Below are positions 43,691-53,400 of a DNA stretch of 64,000 nucleotides, piece by piece. The notes under the pieces are model-generated. The model had not been told where the DNA came from, ran no database searches, and saw only the letters and a program-made list of their open reading frames with translations. The stretch's first letter is position 1; every line of letters starts with the position of its first letter. The stretch covers positions 2,641,501 to 2,705,500 of the forward strand of contig NZ_CP034346.1 in assembly GCF_003991425.1 (NCBI RefSeq), read 5' to 3'. This DNA comes from Paenibacillus lutimineralis. Lineage in GTDB: Bacteria; Bacillota; Bacilli; Paenibacillales; Paenibacillaceae. The translations under genes and the position numbers were made by a program.

Positions 43691-44419
43691 TTATTTTAAA
43701 AAATACATCAATGCTTCAGGCAGTTCTTTCTGCCAAAATCCCCATAGATGCTGGCCATCCTTCTCAAAATATTTCACCTTAGCGCCTCGCTCTTCAAGCA
43801 GCTTCTTCGCTTCGCGGTTCAACTCCACGAAATTGTAAGTTCCAAAAGAATTGGTAAACTTGTCTTCTTGTAAGCCGATAATCATATATAGGGAAAGATA
43901 GGATAAATCCTGTTCGGCGGCGATTAATTTCAAAGACGGTTCATAGTACGCTCCGGACATGCTGATGATTTTGGAAAACAGTGTGCGGTTTTTCATAGCG
44001 ATATGTAAAGAGACAGAACCGCCGAGCGAGTCTCCAGCGAGAATGCGCTCCTGTGCTGTACGGCGAACGGGATAATTGCGTTCTACAAAGGGAATAATTT
44101 CTTCAATGAAGCAAGCCGTGTAAGCCTCAAACCGATCTCCTTCCGGAGAATATTCCGCGGTACGAACGGAGGTGTCTACTTCTACGCCAACGATAATAAA
44201 TGGATCCACATCTTCATCTAGAATCAGCTGATTGGCCGTTGTGGCTATGCGTCCGAAGTTGAAGAACTCTTCGCCATCCTGACAGTAAACCACCGGATAA
44301 CTGATCACTTCATTATAGCCAGGAGGCAAGTAGATACGCAGGGACCGTTTCTCTCCCAGGTGCTTACTATCGATTTCTTCTTTAATTATGGTTCGTTTCA
44401 GATAGCGCGAATCTGTCAT
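43691..44419 (-). CDS. Esterase-D/enterochelin-esterase-like hydrolase
   Basis: 242 residues, alpha/beta hydrolase. Nucleophile elbow GDSLGG (LAGDSLGGSVSLHIA), strand YPVVYCQDGEEFFNFGRIAT, and a C-terminal catalytic His in KDGQHLWGFWQKELPEAL. Family members cleave siderophore esters or other carboxyl esters (B. subtilis BesA, YbbA types). No siderophore genes lie nearby, so the substrate is open. No signal peptide, so cytosolic. Confidence 0.84.
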   Translation of the reverse strand: MTDSRYLKRTIIKEEIDSKHLGEKRSLRIYLPPGYNEVISYPVVYCQDGEEFFNFGRIATTANQLILDEDVDPFIIVGVEVDTSVRTAEYSPEGDRFEAYTACFIEEIIPFVERNYPVRRTAQERILAGDSLGGSVSLHIAMKNRTLFSKIISMSGAYYEPSLKLIAAEQDLSYLSLYMIIGLQEDKFTNSFGTYNFVELNREAKKLLEERGAKVKYFEKDGQHLWGFWQKELPEALMYFLK

Positions 44420-44491
44420 TTTGCATGTACGCTCCTTCTCTTTTGTTTTGCTTTGCAGATGTATTTAAGTTAACATAACCATTAGGACGAG

Positions 44492-44620
44492 TGTTACATA
44501 CATCCGCAAATCATGATCTCTGTTACATAAATTTGATTAATCTGTTATACAAACAAAAATAAATATTTTAGTTATTTAAGCGCATTTCCTTTGACTTAAC
44601 GACTAAAACAGTTGTATAAT
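44492..44620 (+). promoter_or_regulatory. pdhA promoter with upstream direct repeats
   Basis: TTGACT (44591-44596), 18 bases, TATAAT (44615-44620). Upstream, TGTTACATA occurs at 44492-44500 and again at 44521-44529, with TGTTATACA at 44543. The 29-base spacing of the repeats suggests a same-face binding site for an unidentified regulator. Confidence 0.65.
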
Positions 44621-44672
44621 AATTCTATAACAGAGATCAATGATATTCAAATCTTTTGTCGAGGTGAAAAAA

Positions 44673-45743
44673 ATGAGCAAGATTCCTTATGAAGTATATA
44701 CGGAGGATGTCGAAGCTTTGTCTGTGTTGTCGCCTGACGGTGAAATTATAAACAAAGCGAAATCTCCTGACTTAACCGATGATCAATTGAAAGAACTTAT
44801 GTATCGCATGGTATTTACCCGTACTTGGGACGACCGTGCAGTAAACCTGGGCCGTCAAGGACGCCTGGGCTTCTATGCGCCTGTCTCCGGTCAAGAAGCT
44901 ACAATGGTAGGTAGTGAATTCGCATTGGACAAGGAAGATTTCGTCTGCCCGGGCTACCGCGATATGCCGCAGCTTGTATGGCACGGACTTCCGCTTTATC
45001 AAGCATTCTTGTATTCCCGTGGACATCAACATGGTGGACAAATTCCTGAAGGCGTAAATGTATTGATGCCGCAAATCATTATCGGCGCTCAAGTGCTTCA
45101 TGCTATGGGTATTGCGATGGGCTTCAAATTGAAGCAGCAGAAGCATGTAGCTATTACTTACACTGGTGACGGTGGTTCTTCCGAAGGTGACTTCTACGAA
45201 GCGCTGAACTATGCTGGAGTATTCAATCTTCCGGTTATTTTCTTCGTGCAAAATAACGGCTATGCTATTACAACTCCTTTCGCTAAGCAAACCGCAGCTA
45301 AGTCGATCGCTCACAAAGCGGTTGCTGCTGGCATCCGTGGTATCAAAGTTGACGGTATGGACGTATTCGCAGTAATCAGCGCTGTGCGTGAAGCTGCAGA
45401 TCGTGCTCGCAATGGAGAAGGAGCAACACTGATCGAAGCAGTTACTTACCGTTTCCGTCCACACTCCTTGTCTGACGATACTTCGAAATATCGTACGAAG
45501 GAAGAAGAAGGACAATGGAACGAGAAGGATCCAATCGCTCGTCTTGCTAAATATTTGGAGAAGAAGGGCCTCTGGACTGAAGAAGATACAGCTCGTGTCA
45601 AAGATGAAGCTAAGGCTAAAGTGAATGAGCAAATCAAGAAAGCTGAACAAACCGAGAAAATGACGGTTTCTGGCTTGATCGACAGCATGTTCGAGACAAC
45701 TCCTAAACATTTGGAAGCTCAAAAGGCTGAGTTTCAAAAATAA
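44673..45743 (+). CDS. pdhA: Pyruvate dehydrogenase E1 alpha subunit
   Basis: 356 residues. The TPP motif GDGGSSEGDFYEALNYAGVF ... NN is intact, and the phosphorylation-loop region TYRFRPHSLSDDTSKYR is of the E1-alpha type. With PdhB it decarboxylates pyruvate and acetylates lipoyl groups on E2. ATG 44673 has GAGGTGA 6 bases upstream, better than ATG 44640. Codon use is strongly biased, as expected for a highly expressed gene. It is separated from pdhB by 261 bases containing a family-1 repeat. Confidence 0.95.
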   Translation: MSKIPYEVYTEDVEALSVLSPDGEIINKAKSPDLTDDQLKELMYRMVFTRTWDDRAVNLGRQGRLGFYAPVSGQEATMVGSEFALDKEDFVCPGYRDMPQLVWHGLPLYQAFLYSRGHQHGGQIPEGVNVLMPQIIIGAQVLHAMGIAMGFKLKQQKHVAITYTGDGGSSEGDFYEALNYAGVFNLPVIFFVQNNGYAITTPFAKQTAAKSIAHKAVAAGIRGIKVDGMDVFAVISAVREAADRARNGEGATLIEAVTYRFRPHSLSDDTSKYRTKEEEGQWNEKDPIARLAKYLEKKGLWTEEDTARVKDEAKAKVNEQIKKAEQTEKMTVSGLIDSMFETTPKHLEAQKAEFQK

Positions 45744-45768
45744 TAAATTGATTTGATCATAACCCTAA

Positions 45769-45948
45769 AGTGCGTGTTTAAAAAGTAGACTTTCAGCACC
45801 GAGAAGGTTGGATGAAGCTAGGGGCTGAGGAGCGGAGCGTACGTAGTGAGTACGTGAGCACCGGAAGGCCCGGCTGAATTCAAGATTCGATGTCGATTAA
45901 GCTGCCAGTTCTACTTCGTGATCAAAGGGGGACTTTTTAAACAACCTC
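45769..45948 (+). repeat. Family-1 intergenic repeat, copy B, inside the pdh operon
   Basis: 180 bp, short form. It runs from AGTGCGTG to CAACCTC with terminal repeats GTTTAAAAAGT and ACTTTTTAAAC. The internal stem CGTAC/GTACG (around 45839-45855) is kept in all four copies while its 7-base loop differs. It lies between pdhA and pdhB. Confidence 0.88.
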
Positions 45949-46004
45949 TATAAGGGATAAATGCTGATTGGTTGTTCTAGTTCTAATGAGGAGGAAATGA
46001 AGCA

Positions 46005-46982
46005 ATGGCACAAATGAATATGAAAGAAGCAATTCGCGATGCGATGCGCGTAGAGATGAAACGGGATCCAAACGTACTTATTTTCGGCGAAGACGTTGGT
46101 AATGCCGGCGGCGTATTCCGTGTAACAGAAGGTTTGCAGCAAGAATTCGGAGATCAGCGTGTTATCGATACTCCGCTTGCTGAGTCTGCTATCGGCGGTA
46201 TGGCGGTAGGTCTTGGCGTTCAAGGCTTCCGTCCGATCGCGGAGATCCAATTCGTAGGCTTTATCTTTGAAGCACTTGACCAAATTCTCGTTCAAGCTGC
46301 ACGTATGCGTTACCGTTCCGGCGGCCGTTATCATTCGCCGATCGTGTTCCGTACTCCTTTTGGCGGCGGGGTAAAAGCAGCTGAGCTGCACACAGACTCC
46401 CTTGAAGGCTTGATCGCACAAACTCCAGGTATCAAATTGGTCATTCCTTCGAATCCTTATGATGCAAAAGGTTTGTTGATCTCGGCGATCCGTGACAACG
46501 ATCCAGTATTCTTCATGGAGCATTTGAACTTGTACCATGCGTTCCGTGATGAAGTTCCTGAAGGTGAATACACAGTAGAGCTTGGCAAGGCTAATGTTGT
46601 TCGTGAAGGCTCTGATGTAACGATTCTTTCTTACGGTTTGATGGTTCATACAGCGGTTAAAGCTGCTGAAGAGCTTGAGAAGAACGGCATCAAAGCTGAA
46701 GTTATTGACTTGCGTACCCTGGTACCGCTCGATATCGATACGATTCTTGCTTCTGTGAAGAAGACGAACCGCGTTATCATTGTTCAAGAAGCTCAAAAAT
46801 CGGCTGGTATCGCTGCAGAAGTAATCGCTCAAATTAATGAGCATGCCATTCTGCATTTGGAAGCTCCTGTGCTTCGCGTATCTGCTCCGGATACTGTATA
46901 TCCGTTCGCTCAAATCGAAGATCAATGGCTTCCAACACCTGCTCGTATTATCGAAGGTGTTAATAAAGTACTCGAATTTTAA
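46005..46982 (+). CDS. pdhB: Pyruvate dehydrogenase E1 beta subunit
   Basis: 325 residues of the transketolase-like beta subunit: [56 protein letters not shown] and the C-terminal [20 protein letters not shown]. It completes the E1 active site. AGGAGG lies 8 bases upstream of the ATG. pdhC follows after 30 bases. Confidence 0.95.
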   Translation: MAQMNMKEAIRDAMRVEMKRDPNVLIFGEDVGNAGGVFRVTEGLQQEFGDQRVIDTPLAESAIGGMAVGLGVQGFRPIAEIQFVGFIFEALDQILVQAARMRYRSGGRYHSPIVFRTPFGGGVKAAELHTDSLEGLIAQTPGIKLVIPSNPYDAKGLLISAIRDNDPVFFMEHLNLYHAFRDEVPEGEYTVELGKANVVREGSDVTILSYGLMVHTAVKAAEELEKNGIKAEVIDLRTLVPLDIDTILASVKKTNRVIIVQEAQKSAGIAAEVIAQINEHAILHLEAPVLRVSAPDTVYPFAQIEDQWLPTPARIIEGVNKVLEF

Positions 46983-47012
46983 TTAAAACGTAAGTTATAG
47001 GAGGTCCTCCAG

Positions 47013-48296
47013 GTGGCAAAATTTGAATATCGGTTCCCAGAGCTTGGTGAAGGGTTGCATGAAGGCGAAATTATTAAAATGCACATCAAGCCTGGCGACA
47101 AAGTAACTGACGAAGACATTATCATGGAAGTACAAAACGACAAGGCTGTCGTTGAAGTTCCTTGTCCGGTAGAAGGAACAGTTCAAGAAGTGTTCGGTAC
47201 GGACGGCGCTATTTTCCGCGTAGGTCAAGTGGTTGCTATTATCGATGCAACTGGCGATATTCCTGAGCAAGATACTCCGGCTGAAGAAGAAGCGGCACCA
47301 GCTCCAGCGCCAGCGGCTGAAGCAGCACCAGCCCCTGCGGCAGCTCCGGCAGCAGCAGAAGCTCCAGCTGCACCTAACCGTGAAGTGTTGGCAACTCCAA
47401 GCGTACGCAAATTTGCTCGTGAGCAAGGCATTGATATTACGCAAGTTACTGGCACAGGCAAAGCTGGCAAGATTACTCGCGAAGACGTTGAAGCATTCAA
47501 GAATGGTGGCGCAGCCCCTGCAGCAGCTTCCGCAGACGCTGGTCATGCAGCAGAAGCAGCAGCCCCTGCAGCAGCGGCAGTATCGACTCCAGCTGGCGAA
47601 GAAGAACGCGTTCCATTCAAGGGTATCCGTAAGGCGATCGCTAATGCGATGGTTAAATCGGCATACACAGCTCCACACGTTACAATTATGGACGAAGTAG
47701 ACGTAACGGATCTCGTTGAATTCCGTAAACGTATGAAGCCAGTAGCTGAGAAGAAGGGCATCAAGGTTACTTACCTGCCATTTATCGTGAAGGCACTTGT
47801 TGCAGCTTCCCGTAAATTCCCGGCTCTCAACGCTACAATTGATGAAGCTAACAATGAAATTGTATATAAGAAACACTATGACATCGGTATTGCTACAGAT
47901 ACAGACAACGGCTTGATCGTTCCTGTAATCAAAGAAGCAGATCGTAAGAGTATCTGGATGATCGCTGAAGCCATTACTGACTTGGCAACTCGCGGTCGTG
48001 AAGGCAAATTGTCCGCTGCAGAAATGAAAGGCAGCACGATCTCGATCACGAATATCGGCTCCGCTGGCGGTATGTTCTTCACTCCAATCATCAACTACCC
48101 TGAAGTAGCTATTCTGGGTACTGGCCGTATTACAGAGAAGCCGGTTGTTAAGAACGGAGAGATCGTTGTCGCTCCAGTGATGGCTCTGTCTCTCAGCTTC
48201 GACCATCGTCTGATCGACGGTGCAACAGCTCAAAACTTTATGAACTACATCAAACAACTGCTTAGCAACCCTGAGCTGCTTGTTATGGAGGTGTAA
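47013..48296 (+). CDS. pdhC: Dihydrolipoamide acetyltransferase (E2)
   Basis: 427 residues. One lipoyl domain (lipoyl Lys in VQNDKAVVEVPCP), an Ala/Pro-rich linker, the E1/E3-binding domain (ATPSVRKFAREQGIDITQVT), a second Ala-rich linker and the acetyltransferase core with the SFDHRLIDG His motif. It forms the 60-mer core of the complex. GTG start at 47013 with TAGGAGG about 9 bases upstream. pdhD starts 4 bases after its stop. Confidence 0.95.
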   Translation: MAKFEYRFPELGEGLHEGEIIKMHIKPGDKVTDEDIIMEVQNDKAVVEVPCPVEGTVQEVFGTDGAIFRVGQVVAIIDATGDIPEQDTPAEEEAAPAPAPAAEAAPAPAAAPAAAEAPAAPNREVLATPSVRKFAREQGIDITQVTGTGKAGKITREDVEAFKNGGAAPAAASADAGHAAEAAAPAAAAVSTPAGEEERVPFKGIRKAIANAMVKSAYTAPHVTIMDEVDVTDLVEFRKRMKPVAEKKGIKVTYLPFIVKALVAASRKFPALNATIDEANNEIVYKKHYDIGIATDTDNGLIVPVIKEADRKSIWMIAEAITDLATRGREGKLSAAEMKGSTISITNIGSAGGMFFTPIINYPEVAILGTGRITEKPVVKNGEIVVAPVMALSLSFDHRLIDGATAQNFMNYIKQLLSNPELLVMEV

Positions 48297-48300
48297 CAAC

Positions 48301-49719
48301 ATGGTAGTAGGAGACGCTTCAATCGATATCGATACACTAGTTGTAGGTGCTGGTCCTGGTGGATATGTAGCGGCAATTCGTGCCGCTCAGCTCGGCCAAA
48401 AGGTCATCATCGCTGATAAATCGGAACTCGGTGGCGTGTGCTTGAACCGCGGCTGTATTCCTTCCAAAGCGCTGATCGCGGCTGCTCACTCTTATGAGTC
48501 CGCTAAGCATGCTGACGTTTTTGGTGTTACTGCTGAGAATGTAACAGTAGACTTCGCCAAGACACAAGAATTCAAGAACGGCGTTGTTAACAAAATGACT
48601 CAAGGCGTTACGGGTCTGCTCAAAGGCAACAAGGTAGAAGTGTTCAAAGGCGAAATCATGTTCATCAATGATTCGGAAGCTCGTGCATTCAATGATCATG
48701 AATCTTTGCGCTATCGCTTCAAACACTGTATCCTGGCAACAGGCTCCCGTCCAATCGAATTGAAGCCATTCCCATTCGGCGGACGTATCCTGTCCTCGAC
48801 AGAAGCTTTGAACCTGCAAGAAATCCCTGGTAGCCTCGTTGTTATCGGCGGCGGCGTTATCGGTGCTGAGCTCGGTCAAATGTTCTCGAAGTTCGGTACG
48901 AAGGTAACGATCATTGAAGGCACAGATGCGATCCTTCCCGGCCTGGATAAGGACATGACTCGTCTTGTGGCGAAGGGCATGGAGAAGACAGGTATTGAAA
49001 TTGTAACGAATGCTATGGCTGAAGGTGCTGAGCAAACGGATAAGAGTGTTACGGTTAAATACTCTGTTAATGGTGAATCCAAAGAAGTTACTGCAGACTA
49101 CCTGCTTGTAACAGTAGGTCGTCGTCCTAATACAGATGGTGATCTTGGTCTTGATCTGGCTAACATCGAATTAACAGATCGCGGTATGGTGAAAGTAGAC
49201 CATCAAGGCCGCAGTGTAAGCAACCCTAAAGTATTCGCTATCGGCGATATCGTTCCAGGTCTTGCACTAGCTCATAAAGCTTCGTACGAAGGTAAAGTTG
49301 CTGCAGAAGCCATCTCTGGCTTGCCATCTGTAGTTGACTACAAAGGTATGCCAGCTGTAGTATTCTCAGATCCTGAATGCGCAAGCGTGGGCTACACCGA
49401 AAAAGAAGCTAAGGAAAAAGGCTTCAAGGTTAAATCCGGCAAATTCCCATTTGCAGCCAACGGACGTGCAACTTCCGTGAATGCTCCTGATGGCTTCATC
49501 AAGATTGTAGCTAACGAAGAGAATAACGTTGTACTCGGCGCACAAATCGTCGGTATCGAAGCTTCCAACCTCATCGCTGAGCTTGGTCTTGCGGTTGAAA
49601 TGGGTGCTACGCTTGAGGATATCTCTTTGACAGTCCACGCTCACCCAACACTTGGTGAGATCGTAATGGAAACGGCTGAACTCGTAGAAGGCCATCCAAT
49701 TCACATGGTTTCTCGTTAA
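48301..49719 (+). CDS. pdhD: Dihydrolipoamide dehydrogenase (E3)
   Basis: 472 residues. FAD loop VVGAGPGGYVAAIRAAQLG, redox cysteines in GGVCLNRGCIPSK, NAD loop VVIGGGVIGAELGQMFSKFG, FAD-binding VFAIGDIVPG and the dimer-interface His in VHAHPTLGEI. It reoxidises the lipoyl arms. ATG 48301 has ATGGAGGTG upstream and is preferred over the TTG at 48280, which would overlap pdhC. Last gene of the operon; a family-1 repeat and then a strong terminator follow. Confidence 0.95.
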   Translation: MVVGDASIDIDTLVVGAGPGGYVAAIRAAQLGQKVIIADKSELGGVCLNRGCIPSKALIAAAHSYESAKHADVFGVTAENVTVDFAKTQEFKNGVVNKMTQGVTGLLKGNKVEVFKGEIMFINDSEARAFNDHESLRYRFKHCILATGSRPIELKPFPFGGRILSSTEALNLQEIPGSLVVIGGGVIGAELGQMFSKFGTKVTIIEGTDAILPGLDKDMTRLVAKGMEKTGIEIVTNAMAEGAEQTDKSVTVKYSVNGESKEVTADYLLVTVGRRPNTDGDLGLDLANIELTDRGMVKVDHQGRSVSNPKVFAIGDIVPGLALAHKASYEGKVAAEAISGLPSVVDYKGMPAVVFSDPECASVGYTEKEAKEKGFKVKSGKFPFAANGRATSVNAPDGFIKIVANEENNVVLGAQIVGIEASNLIAELGLAVEMGATLEDISLTVHAHPTLGEIVMETAELVEGHPIHMVSR

Positions 49720-49758
49720 GACAAGGTTTAACCATTCATCAACTCAGAGTCCTCCTAT

Positions 49759-49938
49759 AGTGCATGTTTTAAAAGTCAGACTTTCAGCACCGAGAAGGTT
49801 GGATGAAGCTAGGGCCTGAGGAGCGGAGCGTACGTAGTAGGTACGTGAGCACCGGAAGGCCCGGCTGAATTCAAGATTCGATGCCGAGTAGCTTCATATT
49901 TTACTTCGTGATCAAAGGGTGACTTTTTAAACTACCTC
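49759..49938 (+). repeat. Family-1 intergenic repeat, copy C, after pdhD
   Basis: 180 bp, short form, same orientation as copy B about 4 kb upstream. It starts AGTGCATG and ends ACTACCTC. The inner stem CGTAC/GTACG has loop GTAGTAG. The two direct copies flank pdhBCD. Confidence 0.88.
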
Positions 49939-49966
49939 TAGCAGGATTTCTCCTAAGCTTATTGTT

Positions 49967-50000
49967 AAGGCAAGACCGTTATGGTCTTGCCTTCTTTTTT
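49967..50000 (+). terminator. Terminator of the pdh operon
   Basis: AAGGCAAGACC (49967-49977) pairs perfectly with GGTCTTGCCTT (49983-49993), then CTTTTTTT. Confidence 0.92.
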
Positions 50001-50186
50001 TGCTCAGAATGAGCAGCAATAATGGATACATAATTATCGACGGCGCTCGATCTCTTGTTTATTATGAAATTTTACTACGAAATGGAATGTTTCACTTGAA
50101 CTATTTGTTTGAATATGGAATGCTATGAAATATAATCTATTCATCACAGTATTCTCTCTATTAATCTAAAATCAAGAGGTTATTCC

Positions 50187-52391
50187 ATGATTAGAAGATT
50201 AAGATTACGAACATTAGTAATAGGCGGATGTATCACCTTTTTCTTTATCGTATTGATGATAAGGGTATTCTGGCTGCAGGTGATGGAGACGGAATTCTGG
50301 ACAGCGTATGCGGAACAACAGTGGTCTAGAAAGCAGACCCTGTACGCGACTCGGGGGACGATCACGGATCGTAACGGCGAGGTCCTGGCTATGATGGCTC
50401 CTGCTTATACGGTATCGGTTAATCCGAAGCTGATTAATAGTCTGGACTTGCAGGAAGAAGTAGCTGAAGGTCTCAGTGAAGTGCTTGGCAAGAACAAAGC
50501 CGATCTAATCAAACTAGTAAATGCGAAGAATAAAGAAGGCAGCTTCTATGTGCAGCGCGAGGTACGTTATGAGGGCTACAGGATCGATCAGGATCTGAGC
50601 GATCAAGTCGAGGTCTTCGCTCGAAATCTGAAGGATAAGCACGAGCTTGACGATGTAGGCATCTATCTGACCAAGGAGCAGAAACGCTTCTATCCATGGA
50701 AGAGTCTGGCTGCGCATGTTCTTGGCTATGTAGATCGTGACGGGATTGCCATATCTGGTCTTGAGTCATTATACGATGAGGAATTGAAGGGACAGGACGG
50801 CTCTTTTGAATATAAAAGTGATGGCCGGGGAATTACGGTTACAAGGGCGGATGAGATCTACAATCCAGCCAAGAACGGAATGAATATCGAGCTGACGATC
50901 GATCATACGATTCAATATTATATTGAAGAAGCGATGAAGGAAGCCTTTAATGAGCTGAAGCCGATTAGCATGACTGTGATTGCCGCGGATCCGAAGACGA
51001 TGGAAATATTGGGCATGGCCAATTTGCCTACCTATAATCCGAATGAATACTGGCTGGAGGATGATCTGGGCAATTTCTACAATCATGCGATCAAGTCGGT
51101 GTATGAGCCAGGTTCGACCTTCAAGATCGTAACGTTAGCTGGGGCGGTACAAGAGGATTTATTTAATCCGAAGGCCAAATATATGTCGGGAAGTATCCGG
51201 GTTCCGGGCCAGACATTGCATGATATTAAGCGTTCAGGCTGGGGGAGAATCGACTATCTGGAAGGAGTCATGCGCTCGAGTAATGTGGCCTTCGTTAAGC
51301 TTGGCTATGAAATGCTCGGACCAGAGCGATTGAAGCAGTACGTGGATAACTTCGGATTCGGGCAAAAGACAGGCATCGAACTGCCTGGTGAAGCGGCGGG
51401 AGTAGTAAGTCCGGAACAGCCCTCCGAATATGCCACCATGTCATATGGGCACGGCAAACTGATGGTTACGCCTCTGCAACAGCTGGCAGCAGTAGGTGCT
51501 GTGGCTAACGGGGGAATGCTGCTTAAGCCTCATATCATTAAATCGATTACCGATCCACAATCTGGAGAAGTCATTAAGACGCAGCCGGAGCCTGTTCGTC
51601 AAGTGATATCCGCGGACAAGGCCAAGGAGGTTGGAGAATATCTGGAGCAGGTTGTATCTAATAGTGAATACGGAACCGGGCGTAGAGCTTATATTGAAGG
51701 CTATCGGATCGCCGGTAAGACCGGTACTGCCGTTAAGCCTTTCAAGGGCAAATATGATTACACCAAGCAGGTCGTGTCTTTTATCGGATATGCGCCAGTC
51801 GATGATCCTAAGGTCGTGATGCTGGTTCTGATCGATGAACCGAAGGACTCGGATTTGGGCGGAGGCAAGGCAGCAGCCCCGGTATTCCAGAAAATTATGA
51901 AACAGATGCTTCAGTATATGGGTGTGCGGAAGACCATTACAGCGCCTGGGGACAGTGATCTTGCTCAGAATACAGCAATGCTGCGGACTCCTGATTTAAG
52001 CAAGCTGTCTTTACAGCAGGCATTAACAGAGCTTCGCAATACGGACATCCCTTATGCATTGCTGGGGAACGGGAAGGAGCTTGTATCGCAATTTCCGAAG
52101 CCAGGAAGTTCACTGATGAAGGGACAGCAAGTATATCTTCTGACAGAAGCAGTAAACCATATCAAAATCCCGGATCTCAAGGGACAATCTCTTCGCGATG
52201 CGCTTGAATTACTATCCGTGCTGAATATTTATGTTACGTTTGAGGGAGAAGGCTTTGTCGTCTCCCAGACGGTCTTAGAAGACAGCGGGAACAAGCAGGT
52301 GAAGCTTGTACTTGAACCCCCGGGCGGAGTGCGCAGCGAGAGTGAAGAAGATGAGGAAGCCATCGATGCGGATGGTGAGGAGAATGGTTAA
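50187..52391 (+). CDS. Class B penicillin-binding protein with PASTA domains (SpoVD/PBP2-like)
   Basis: 734 residues. N-terminal membrane helix (GGCITFFFIVLMIRVFWLQV), dimerisation domain with the RGTITDRNGEVLA segment, and a transpeptidase with SxxK serine in PGSTFKIV, SSN in MRSSNVAF and KTGTA. Two C-terminal PASTA domains (about residues 585-705) and an acidic tail. It resembles SpoVD, the sporulation PBP for cortex synthesis, but lies outside a mur/fts cluster, so a second copy with another role is possible. AAGAGG precedes the ATG; a terminator follows. Confidence 0.86.
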   Translation: MIRRLRLRTLVIGGCITFFFIVLMIRVFWLQVMETEFWTAYAEQQWSRKQTLYATRGTITDRNGEVLAMMAPAYTVSVNPKLINSLDLQEEVAEGLSEVLGKNKADLIKLVNAKNKEGSFYVQREVRYEGYRIDQDLSDQVEVFARNLKDKHELDDVGIYLTKEQKRFYPWKSLAAHVLGYVDRDGIAISGLESLYDEELKGQDGSFEYKSDGRGITVTRADEIYNPAKNGMNIELTIDHTIQYYIEEAMKEAFNELKPISMTVIAADPKTMEILGMANLPTYNPNEYWLEDDLGNFYNHAIKSVYEPGSTFKIVTLAGAVQEDLFNPKAKYMSGSIRVPGQTLHDIKRSGWGRIDYLEGVMRSSNVAFVKLGYEMLGPERLKQYVDNFGFGQKTGIELPGEAAGVVSPEQPSEYATMSYGHGKLMVTPLQQLAAVGAVANGGMLLKPHIIKSITDPQSGEVIKTQPEPVRQVISADKAKEVGEYLEQVVSNSEYGTGRRAYIEGYRIAGKTGTAVKPFKGKYDYTKQVVSFIGYAPVDDPKVVMLVLIDEPKDSDLGGGKAAAPVFQKIMKQMLQYMGVRKTITAPGDSDLAQNTAMLRTPDLSKLSLQQALTELRNTDIPYALLGNGKELVSQFPKPGSSLMKGQQVYLLTEAVNHIKIPDLKGQSLRDALELLSVLNIYVTFEGEGFVVSQTVLEDSGNKQVKLVLEPPGGVRSESEEDEEAIDADGEENG

Positions 52392-52413
52392 GGGCGAGCC
52401 GTAAGGCTCGCTC
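52391..52413 (+). terminator. Terminator after the PASTA PBP gene
   Basis: GGGCGAGCC pairs with GGCTCGCTC around GTAA, followed by TTCTGTTATTTT. Confidence 0.8.
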
Positions 52414-52478
52414 TTCTGTTATTTTAGATAGGGTTCAGAAGCAGGATTGAACAGACCATTTGTTTTTGTTAAAATAAA

Positions 52479-52497
52479 ACCGTCTGGACGGTATAGT
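52479..52497 (+). promoter_or_regulatory. Palindromic operator and -10 of the TetR/SMR operon
   Basis: ACCGTC-TG-GACGGT (52479-52492), a 6+2+6 palindrome, touches the -10 TATAGT (52492-52497); GTTAAA lies 18 bases upstream of it as a weak -35. Binding by the TetR protein encoded next would block the promoter. Confidence 0.72.
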
Positions 52498-52535
52498 AAA
52501 ATTGTGCGTCTATAGCAAATATGGAGGTTACGATA

Positions 52536-53075
52536 ATGGCGAAATCGAAGCGTTCGCTTCTTCTTGAAGCTGCTTCTACAATTATAGTGGAGCAGGGCAT
52601 CAGCCACTTAACTCTGGATGAGGTTGCAGCCCGGGCGGGAGTAAGCAAGGGCGGCTTGCTATATCATTTTGCAAGCAAGGATGAGCTGATCAAAGGATTA
52701 AATGAGGAGACCATTCGGGAATTCCGCGAATTGCTGCAGCAGGAGCTGGAGGAGACAGGCAGTTATACGAAGTCTTATTTATTGGCCACACTACGACAAT
52801 TGGAAGGCTGCGGTCGTTACAATGCAAGCTCCAGCATGCTGGCGGCGATTGCCACGAATATGGAGATGATCCTGCTCTGGGATGAAGACTACCAGAGGTT
52901 CCGCACCGAGATGGTGAAGGAGGGGCTCTCGTTCGAGGCTGGTATGATCATTCGATTGGTTGCCGACGGTTTTCTCTACTCCAAGTTATTCAATAGTGAC
53001 CCGCTCAGTCAGGAGGAAGGGCGGAGAGTTGTTCAATTATTATTAGACTTCATCGATAAGGAGAAAGATAAATGA
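52536..53075 (+). CDS. TetR-family repressor of the SMR pump genes
   Basis: 179 residues. N-terminal helix-turn-helix (LLLEAASTIIVEQGISHLTL, then EVAARAGVSKGGLLYHFASK) and a ligand domain of the small TetR_C type. ATG 52536 has ATGGAGG 9 bases upstream. Its stop overlaps the first SMR start, and an operator sits on the promoter, so it most likely represses its own operon until a cationic drug binds. Confidence 0.9.
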   Translation: MAKSKRSLLLEAASTIIVEQGISHLTLDEVAARAGVSKGGLLYHFASKDELIKGLNEETIREFRELLQQELEETGSYTKSYLLATLRQLEGCGRYNASSSMLAAIATNMEMILLWDEDYQRFRTEMVKEGLSFEAGMIIRLVADGFLYSKLFNSDPLSQEEGRRVVQLLLDFIDKEKDK

Positions 53076-53386
53076 GCTACTTGATGTTAGGCCTAGCGAT
53101 TGTGATGGAAGTTTTCGCTGCTACAATGCTGAAGCTGTCGAACGGCTTCGCCAAATGGGCTCCAATTATCGGCGTCATTGTGGGATACGGGTTGGCATTT
53201 TGGCTTATGTCACAAGCGTTGAAGTATCTGCCGTTAGGATTCGTATATGCAACCTGGAGCGGCATCGGAACGGTCCTGACCGTACTGGCCGGAATGTGGA
53301 TATTCAAAGAGAAAATGAATCGTCAAGCTTGGGTCGGTATGGGCATCCTCATTGCCGGCATTGTCTTGTTGAATGCAGCGAAGTAG
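53072..53386 (+). CDS. Small multidrug resistance protein, first subunit (EbrA/YkkC type)
   Basis: 104 residues, four membrane helices. The key glutamate is in LAIVMEVFAATMLKLSNGF, and YATWSGIGTVLTVLAG is the family signature of helix three. SMR proteins exchange protons for cationic drugs. The start overlaps the TetR stop by four bases (ATGA). It pairs with the second subunit 14 bases downstream. Confidence 0.93.
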   Translation: MSYLMLGLAIVMEVFAATMLKLSNGFAKWAPIIGVIVGYGLAFWLMSQALKYLPLGFVYATWSGIGTVLTVLAGMWIFKEKMNRQAWVGMGILIAGIVLLNAAK

Positions 53387-53400
53387 AGGGAGGCACTTGT

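Noticed and set aside
44772..49035. Very long antisense open frames opposite pdhA, pdhB, pdhC and pdhD
   Set aside because: They mirror the strong codon bias of the sense genes, are Cys/Phe/Ser-rich, match no family and lack good ribosome sites.
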